A stretch of 64,000 nt of DNA. Origin: Rosa chinensis (Eukaryota > Streptophyta > Magnoliopsida > Rosales > Rosaceae). The DNA lies in NCBI RefSeq assembly GCF_002994745.2, contig NC_037094.1:63210639-63274638 (forward strand), written 5' to 3'. Both the position numbers and the translations under genes were made by a program. This document shows, in pieces, positions 56,363-64,000 of this stretch (the first letter of the stretch is position 1; each line of letters begins with the position of its first letter). The notes under the pieces are model-generated. The model made no database searches and had not been told where the DNA came from. It worked only from the letters and a program-made list of their open reading frames with translations.

Positions 56363-58836
56363 ATGAGGGAAGATGAAGACGACCCTCTGGCTCTGTTAAT
56401 CCCACACCATCAAGAAGACGGTAATCTGATCGAACGTACTTGGTCGGAGTCAAAAAAGCTATGGCAAGTAGCTGCCCCATCCATCTTCAGCCGCCTCGCT
56501 ATGTTCTCCGTCACCGTCGTCACCCAATCTTTCGCTGGCCACCTCAGTGATCTCGACCTCGCCGCTATCTCCATCGCCACCACCGTCATCATCGCCATTA
56601 CTTTCGGTTTCATGGTAACGGAAAACCTTACTCTGTTTCGCTGCTTTTCAATATCTCAGTTTCCGATCTTTGATGGGTTTTTCTAGCTAGGCATGGCCAG
56701 CGCGCTCGAGACTCTGTGTGGTCAAGCCTACGGAGCTAAACAGTACCACATGCTGGGGACATATCTGCAGCGTTCTTGGGTAGTTCTATTTCTCTGCGCA
56801 GTGTTGCTTTTACCCCTATTTGTGTTTGCTACGCCATTGTTGAAACTCATGGGACAGTCCGAGGTCGTGGCCGAGCAGACTGGTTTAGTTGCCCTCTGGT
56901 TGATTCCATTTCACTTGAGCTTCCCATTTCAGCTGACACTGCAGAGATTCTTGCAGAGTCAGCGAAAGACTGGAGTGATTGCCTGGGTTTCTGGAGGGGT
57001 TTTGGCCCTCCATGTGTTTGTGAGTTGGGTTTTTGTGTATGAGTTGAGGATTGGGATTGTTGGAACTGCTCTTACTATTGGTTTTGCTTGGTGGCTATCG
57101 GTTTTGGGTTTGTTTGTGTGCACTGTTTGTGGTGGGTGTTCGGAAACATGGACTGGTTTTTCAGCTCAAGCTTTTGTTGGGCTCTGGGATTTCTTTAAGC
57201 TTTCTTTGGCTTCTGGGTTCATGCTCTTGTATGTGCTTGCCCTCTGTTTCTCTCCTTTGATTATGTTGTGATTATATTTTATTTAAAGATGTGCATTTTG
57301 TGTTGCAGATTGGAGAATTTTTATTTTAGAGTTTTGGTGATAGTGTCTGGATATATACACAATACCGAGATTGCTGTTGATGCCCTTTCCATCTGGTTAG
57401 TGTTACCAACTTTTTATTCTTTAGCCTGTCTCATTTCTTCAGGCTTTCTTCAAATTCCGCAAATTCTTTGATGGACAATACATACATGTATTATAGCATT
57501 CGTTTCTTCAAATTTCAATGATTCGTCTTTGCAGCATGAGTATCTATGCTTGGGAGTCCATGATTCCACTAGGATTTTTGGCAGCAGTTGGGTATGTGGT
57601 CACTGGTTGTACGTCTCTCTCTGAACTTAGAAATGAGCTAAAAGCTAGAAATGAATAAGATGGATCAGAATTATCATTCTCATTATAAAATTCTATACCA
57701 CATAAATTCCTAGATAAGCACCAAATCATTGCATAAGTGCTTGAGCAGTGTTCCATATATTGCAATCAAAAATTTCCATTACTTATGGATATCACATTCT
57801 CATGTAAGAGTAATTAAAGGGACAGTTTTTTATGATTACCAGAACAGTTCAAATATATGAACTGCACAATCACAAGTTTCATTTACGGATGATTGAACAA
57901 GTTTAGAAATCTAATTTGTCATCCTTTATGATTAGTTGATATTTTCTTAATCCAGAGTGCGGGTAGCAAATTAACTTGGCGCAAGCAACGCAAAAGGTGC
58001 AAAATTTGCAACCACAGTTTCAGTCTTGACCTCCCTAGCAGTGGGACTTCTATTTTGTTTAATAATTATAGTCTTCCATGAGAAGCTTGCAATGATCTTT
58101 ACCTCCAGCATTCCTGTTATTGCTATGGTCAATGATTTATCAGTCTTATTGGCATTCACTATTCTCCTCAGTTGCATTCAACCAGTGCTCTCAGGTAGGG
58201 AACTTAGAAGTAGAACAGCAAAATAGATATTTTCTCTAAGAAATGTTTGATCTCATGGAAACATTAACGGTCATATTGTGTTTAACAGGGGTAGCAATCG
58301 GATCTGGTCGGCAAGCAATAGTAGCTATTGTAAATATAGGTAGCTACTACCTGGTTGGCATGCCTGTTGGGGTTGTTTTAGGATGGTTGCTAGTGTTTGG
58401 TATCAAGGTATGTTCCTTCCGTTAATGCCACATCTCAATTCATATGTTCAAATACCATTGCTATGATATTATTGAAATGTACATTACTAAGCTGCAAAGT
58501 TCTATATAACTATATAAGCAAGCAACTTTTTGTGTTGTTCAAAATGGTAATAGTCTAATTTCTTGATTTTATGCTGTCCGGAACAAATAAGTAGGGTATG
58601 TGGGCTGGAATGATCTGTGGAATTGTGGTTCAAACCTTGATACTGATAATTATCACCATAAGATGTGATTGGGCAAAAGAGGTAATGGTGAAAATGTTTA
58701 TCTTCTGAAAGATGATTGCTTTGTAGTTTCTATCACTATGTATCAACTTTTATGTGGTTAATTGTCATAACAGGCAGAGAGAGCTCGAATTCACATAACA
58801 AAGGATGCAGCTTCACCATTGATCTTTGCTCAATGA
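56363..58836 (+). pseudogene. MATE-family (DETOXIFICATION-type) transporter gene with nonsense codon
   Basis: Eight exons with GT-AG introns in consistent phase: 56363-56614, 56687-57228, 57309-57395, 57535-57591, 57956-58194, 58289-58407, 58595-58681, 58774-58836. Together they code for 481 residues, normal for plant MATE proteins of ~480-500. The product would be a 12-helix H+- or Na+-coupled exporter of organic cations or secondary metabolites, in the vacuolar or plasma membrane. MATE landmarks: SKKLWQVAAPSIFSR, VVTQSFAGHLSDLDLAAIS, LGMASALETLCGQAYGAKQY, LQRFLQSQRKTGVIAW, GVAIGSGRQ, RCDWAKEAERARI. It most resembles the DTX21-29 type of clade (from memory). At 57972-57974 a TAA stands where the family has the Glu of VANELGAGN (here VAN*LGASN), at about codon 319, and would remove the C-terminal third. 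Everything else, including all splice sites, is intact, so the change looks recent. It could also be a sequencing or assembly error, or a segregating allele. Confidence 0.85.
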
Positions 58837-59660
58837 TGATACCATATGCTCTGGTCTGTTTGACCTTTTCTGTTCAAAGTATGCGGGATTTTTTCTACTG
58901 ATGCATGCCTAATTTGAATGAAGCAAGGATAATTCCGGTATATCTTGACTGAGATACTTTAATTCAGTTCCTCCAGTACCAGTTTATGAGGGCAATGCTA
59001 CAGTGGTGATATAGTATATGATTTTGTTGTGAAAGAATGAAATCAGCTGTAGCCTTGTTATCTATGGTAGTCTTCTCTAGCCGGACGCTGATATGATGAA
59101 AGGGTTTACAAGATGACACAAATCTGGTGATATGATACACGAACATGACTGGTTGCAGCCTTGGAGGTGTCTGTTACGGTGTTACTTGTTGCTATTTGCT
59201 TCTGCTTCCTTTTGGGAGCTGGGTTGCTAGAATAGTAGAAATTCTCTTTTGCTTCATTGTTTGTATGATTGCTATTTAGCCGGTGGTCTGGTGGGCCTTA
59301 TTGCCTTCCATTCTCTTCTGGCTGCTACATTGTTGCCTTGATTCTCAACCCTTTTTTTTTGGTTTAAGGTGGAAAATTGATTTTTCAATTATATGGTTTG
59401 AAAAATATAAGGGCAAGGATAATAACAGGAGTATGTCTCACTCACTTTACCAATATTCATCGACAAAGTTGTTCCAAACAAAGTGGATTAATCTATGAGC
59501 CGCACTGTTTACTTCATGATAATTATGTTAAATATGATTATAATTTAAAGTAGATAAATAGTCCCTTCAATCAGTCTATCCGACATTGTTTTATCCACTA
59601 AATTGAGTTTAGTTGGCAATCTTCGAGTGATAAAAAAAAAAATATAATAGACACAAAAAC
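58837..59660. other. 3' region of the MATE gene and spacer
   Basis: The first 200-300 bases probably form the 3' untranslated region. No further coding region is seen. The retained open stretch at 59283-59498 has no domain. Confidence 0.4.
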
Positions 59661-59886
59661 TGTTGAAGGATATCGACATTGAGTGTGCCTCTTCAAACTA
59701 GGGTTTAGTTCTAGAGTTGTAATAGGAGAGAAGGTTCTAGATTTCCTAATTATATTCGGATTCTATTTCCTTGTATGACAAGATTATGTATTTTGTAAAT
59801 CCCTATATAAAGGGCTCCTATTATCAATAATAGAATACACACAATTCTCTCATCAATCTCTCTGCAAATCATATGTTCCTTAAACA
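59661..59886 (+). repeat. 5' LTR of the copia element (~226 bp)
   Basis: It begins TGTTGAAGGATATCGAC and ends TTCCTTAAACA, directly before CGTTATCAGCACGAGC, a segment found in the primer-binding position of many plant copia elements. It contains a CCCTATATAAAGGGC promoter site near 59800-59815 and AATAATAGAATAC downstream. Confidence 0.75.
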
Positions 59887-60651
59887 CGTTATCAGCACGA
59901 GCTCTAACCCTAGTCCTAAAAACTAAAAAGCTGCCGCAAACCTTAACACCCGAAATTTCTTTTCACCAAAAACTGCCGGAAGCTCGTAGCCCTTGCTAGC
60001 CATACCGTGCGCTACTCCTGCAGCCCTTGAGCACCCTTGTGCAGCCTACTGCCCTTGCAGCATCGTCGCACGCCTGTTGCCCCTGCAGCACAGCAGCACA
60101 CTCGTTCCTGTGCAGATCAGCCTGTTTGCACGCCCTGAAACGTCTTGGGGACCTCAGATCAAAATCCTTCCTTCATCAAAGTTGTTCGTCTCTGCCTCTT
60201 CTATCTGACCTCCAAATTTCAGCCCTATTGGATTCGTTTTGAGACTTGTACACCATTCGAAGTGGGAGCTATTAAGAAGTGAATCTGCTCCAAATTTCAA
60301 CAAGTAAGTTTTAAAGACTAAAGTTCCTGCTTTCTTGTCTTTTAAATTCCTTTATTTTCTGCAGGATTTGCAATATATGAACATGGGTTCGATTATTCAA
60401 TAAGCGAAATTGTGGGGATTCACACTAAACGGACTAAGAGCGTTCGTAATCAATGAACTAAGAGTGTTCATAATCTTCGGACTAAGAGCGTGCGCAAGCA
60501 TCGATTTTTGACCATATTAAACATCATTGTTTCGGTCTAATCCAAATATTCTTGGAAATTGATTTCTTGGTAGCATAGCTCGAAAATCTTATTATTTTAG
60601 TTTTCGTGGAAGTTTTTACTCCGAAACTAATCTATTCTCCTTTGTTTTCGA

Positions 60652-63600
60652 ATGTCGAATGCAAACGTGCAAAAACTCGACTTCACTAAACCAGATTCAA
60701 ATAACATTGGTTATCATCAATGGGTGAATAACGTCAAGAATCACCTCACTACTAGTGGGATTCTGTGAAGAGCACACAGAATAAAGATTAATTGAGAAAA
60801 TCATCTCAACCTTCCCCGTCTCAGCGCTAATGATTGCCAAGCAATATAGGCTTGTGTGCAATGCTAGACGGATCACGAGGTTTCATCAACTTATGTCAGT
60901 TACTAAGTAAGCTGATAACATACTCGTGAAAAACTATAATTCAAAGGCTCGTTGGAACTAAGAGCATTCATGAGGCGAAGTATAAATTACGCATCTAAAG
61001 GAGGGCGCAAGGAGCGGAACCCTAAAAGTTAGGAGACAAAAAAATGGACGTGTGGGTCCATACAACCGCCCTACAAAGGAAGGAAAACCTCGAGATACGC
61101 GGACACGTGGCAACATTGGCCAACGTGGGAGAGACAAAACATGCGCCGTCAGTAGTGGTGGTGTCGTCACCAACGACCATGGAGGCACAAGGTGCATCTC
61201 AATTAATGGGTGAGGTAATGCTATAGATGGGGATCTTTAAAGCATTGGTTTAAGCACTAGAATGCGAGTGGAAAAACAAAGTTGTACAATACAAGTGTAT
61301 AAAGATATGAGAGAGCATGAGGCTTATCTCGCAGCTGAAGGAGATGATGGAAATGACAATGACGTCAATCTCATCATTACAGACTTCAAATCTAGTGAGG
61401 AAAACAACCATGTTGATGCCACAGATTTTGATTAAATAGTCCATTTATTTTCCAAGAATTATGTAATGGCAATTATGCCTTAATCAATAAATGACAATTT
61501 TGTATTAACTCTTTCTCAAGTGGCGCATCCAATGAAGTATGATGTCTAGGAAAGTGATTGAGATTAGTGGTACTTAAGAGATCCTTGCTCCACCGACATC
61601 TCTCTCTACTTCCCTGGTCATATTTGATTGGAGTTACCAAACGGATTGAGTGACTACGATTTGTCTAAGTTTGATTTTTATTTTGGATTAGACTTTGGTT
61701 AAGAAACTTTGATGTAATCATTGGGTATTAATAAAGTGTCAATTCTTTTACTTAATGTCTTGGACATACCTTAATTTGAACTTTATTTGAAAGATATAAA
61801 AGCCAATGGTTTTCATGTGGAAACACATTGTGAGAATGGACAAGAGTTCCTTTGCATCACCTCTAATGACTACGGACATAAACGAGTATTAGAGAAACTT
61901 ATATGTCGCTCTAGTGGGTTGTATGCAATCACTATTTGAGTCATTGAATCCAACCATGTCATGAGAGATGACTTATGGGATTCTGACACATATAGGCTTT
62001 GTCACGACCGTTTGGGACACCCAGGTCATGATATGATGATCCGTGATACTAAAGACTTCATACGGACATCTCTTCTTCAGAATGAAGAGAAGTGAGAATC
62101 AAAAGTTGATTCAAAGAGAGCATTGCACTGCCGCCATGCACCACCGGCCGGCCAACGCCGGCGCCGTGATCCCCCTGTGGCAAAATCATGGCTTTGACGC
62201 CATGTATGGAGACTTGGCTCCTCTCTCTACTTCTCAAAGTAAATTGTGACATTGTGGCTCAACCAAAAACTTCATTGGTTGATTATAAGGCCAATCTTTC
62301 GTTCTGTAGAGCCTGTTTTTTTTAGGATCAAGACCATCCTATGCAAAGGACACTAAAGAAATAATTTCATTCTTACATAGAATCCAAGGGGATTTTGTGG
62401 ATCGATTCAACCAACTTGCGGACTGCTTAGATGTTTTATGGTGTTGGTTAATGTGCGGACATGCTGGTCACGTGTCGAGCTATCATCCACTCGTAATGCT
62501 GCTTATGATGAACTCCTAGCCCAGAATATATAGCTACGGGCTCACTACCCAGATCATCCCATTCAGTCAATTTGACTTGATAATGCTAGAAAGTTTACAT
62601 CGAAAATTTTCAATGACTATTGCATATCATTGGGTATTGATATCAAGTATCATATTCCTATGTACACACCCAATTGGTCTAGTGGAAAAGCCACCATTAA
62701 AAGACTATGATGGTAGCTCGGACTTTGGTAATGCGCACAAATATTTCCGCTTGGGTTATGCAATATCGCATGCAGCTATGGTAATTCGTCTACGACTCAT
62801 AGCTACTCAACTTTTATTTGCGTTACAGTTAGTGACTGGGTGCGAGTCTAATATCTCGTACTTATGCATATTTGAGTGTGCGATTTATGTGGCAATTGTG
62901 CCGCCACAGCGTATCAAAATAGGTCATTGCAACGAATGCATATATATATATATATATATATGTTGGATATAAATCTCCAACTATCCGTCTGCTATGTAGA
63001 ACCCTTGACAGGCGATCTCTTTTTCGCTGGATTTGCGAATTGTCACTTTGATGAGACAGTCTTCCCGTCGTTAGGGGGAAATTAGAACGTCAATGTTCAA
63101 CAGGAACGACAGGAATTGTCGTGGTCTGTCCCCACTATGTCTCATCTTGATCCCCTAAAAGTGATGAGATCACATATACCTTCTGCAAACATGTCTGCAA
63201 GGATTGATGTCCCCACAAGAGGACATGGTGACACCCAGAGGAGATGGGTACGGCACCACTACCATGGATGGTGGTATGGTGATGCCACAAATGTGGCATA
63301 ATGGCGACATAGGCCATGGGTTCCGCTAGAGAGCGTTGGAGACCTATAGGTTCGATGGATTCTCGCCCTAGGAAGAGAGCGAGTTTGGCACAACTTGATC
63401 CATTGATCATTGATACTCAAAATACGTCTCATGAGAATATTCTGGATTGTGGTTATGTCCAAGAGACATCGTTGGGGGACGCCTCAATGTTAGAACCAAT
63501 TCTTGAGAATATAGAGATCTCTATGAATTAAACTAGTATACATGAAGACGTGGAATTATTGAGACCAATGACATCGAACCTTACTCCGTTGAAGAATGCC

Positions 63601-64000
63601 AACGTAGAGAAAATTGGCCTAAATGGAAAGATACGATCCAGGTTGAATTGGATTCACAAACGAAGAGGAATGATTTCGAGCCTGAGATGCCAACACCTCC
63701 TAACATAAAACCTGTTGACATTAATAGGTCTTCATTAGATAGTGTGATGAGAAAAAGAGATGATAATCTCACCTTATGGCGCAAGGCTTCTCACAAAACA
63801 CCCTAGAATCGAATACGAGAAGACATATTCTCTCGTAATGGATGTCATTGCACTCCACTACCTTGTCAGTTTGGTAGTTTCCGAATAACTGAACATGCAG
63901 CTTACGAATGTGGTCACTACGTATCTCTATGGGGATCTAGATATGGAATATAATGAAGGGTATTGTGTACTTCATTTACCCAAATCAAGTGGCTTTTGAC
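60652..64000 (+). pseudogene. Copia gag-pol remnants
   Basis: Gag starts MSNANVQKLDFTKPDSNNIG at 60652 and decays. REHEAYLAAEGDDGNDNDVN-like sequence near 61310-61370 marks the gag-protease boundary. The GAG-pre-integrase segment reads DSDTYRLCHDRLGHPGHDMM (about 61980-62040). The integrase core reads LDNARKFTSKIFNDYCISLG and DIKYHIPMYTPNWSSGKATI (about 62575-62700), with the family's usual Gly-Glu after DNA changed to Arg-Lys and Gln-Asn-Gly altered. RT begins near the end with VTTYLYGDLDMEYNEGYCVL. A foreign-looking GC-rich patch at 62120-62180 and a (TA)n run at 62938-62962 interrupt it. Confidence 0.8.

Larger units (their letters stand above)
59661..64000 (+). mobile_element. Ty1/copia retrotransposon, 5' part, running off the window
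   Basis: A 5' LTR followed by gag, integrase and RT remnants in the copia order (integrase before RT). The right LTR lies beyond the window, so total length and target duplication cannot be judged. Many stops and gaps show an old, inactive copy. Confidence 0.85.

Overview
This window looks like repeat-dense nuclear DNA of a eudicot plant. The evidence is genes with GT-AG introns, plant-type LTR elements (a Tat-lineage Ty3/gypsy element, a Ty1/copia element and a TRIM), an L1-type LINE, hAT, CACTA and Harbinger remnants, and an extensin-like gene. I lean towards Rosaceae from general familiarity with such repeats, but the sequence alone does not prove it. I see only two loci that look like host genes: a proline-rich membrane protein on the minus strand (9566-11560) and an eight-exon MATE transporter on the plus strand (56363-58836). 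The MATE gene has a nonsense codon in a conserved motif. Almost everything else is transposon-derived or plain intergenic DNA.

Layout. 1-9.5 kb: A/GA-rich tracts, a Harbinger transposase fragment, an LTR-retrotransposon remnant, hAT and CACTA termini, a TIR element, and a repeat related to a second copy near 18 kb. 9.5-11.6 kb: the proline-rich gene. 14.7-19.6 kb: a hAT element with a perfect 8-bp target duplication, split by a 2.9-kb insertion that interrupts its transposase exon in a frame-preserving way. 20.5-22.7 kb: a small complete Ty3-type element with two LTRs and gag but no pol.

23.5-45 kb is the most striking region, a four-level nest. (0) A degenerate RNase H-like (RVT_3) coding remnant is split by (1) a 21.4-kb Tat-lineage Ty3/gypsy element (minus strand, TSD GTTTG). 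Its reverse transcriptase is split inside the catalytic YIDD motif by (2) a 7.1-kb LTR element without recognisable genes (TSD GATGT). That element in turn holds (3) a 355-bp TRIM (TSD ACCGG) and a ~2.5-kb array of 37-bp repeats. Between pol and its 3' LTR the Tat element carries a gene on the opposite strand: five exons, a TATA-like box, and an N-terminal region resembling the plant mobile domain.

45.2-55.5 kb: two retroposons share a 3' module but have unrelated 5' halves. Between them lies a full-length, decayed LINE with an 18-bp target duplication, inserted in a MITE. 56.3-58.9 kb: the MATE gene. 59.7 kb to the end: the 5' part of a decayed Ty1/copia element that runs off the window.
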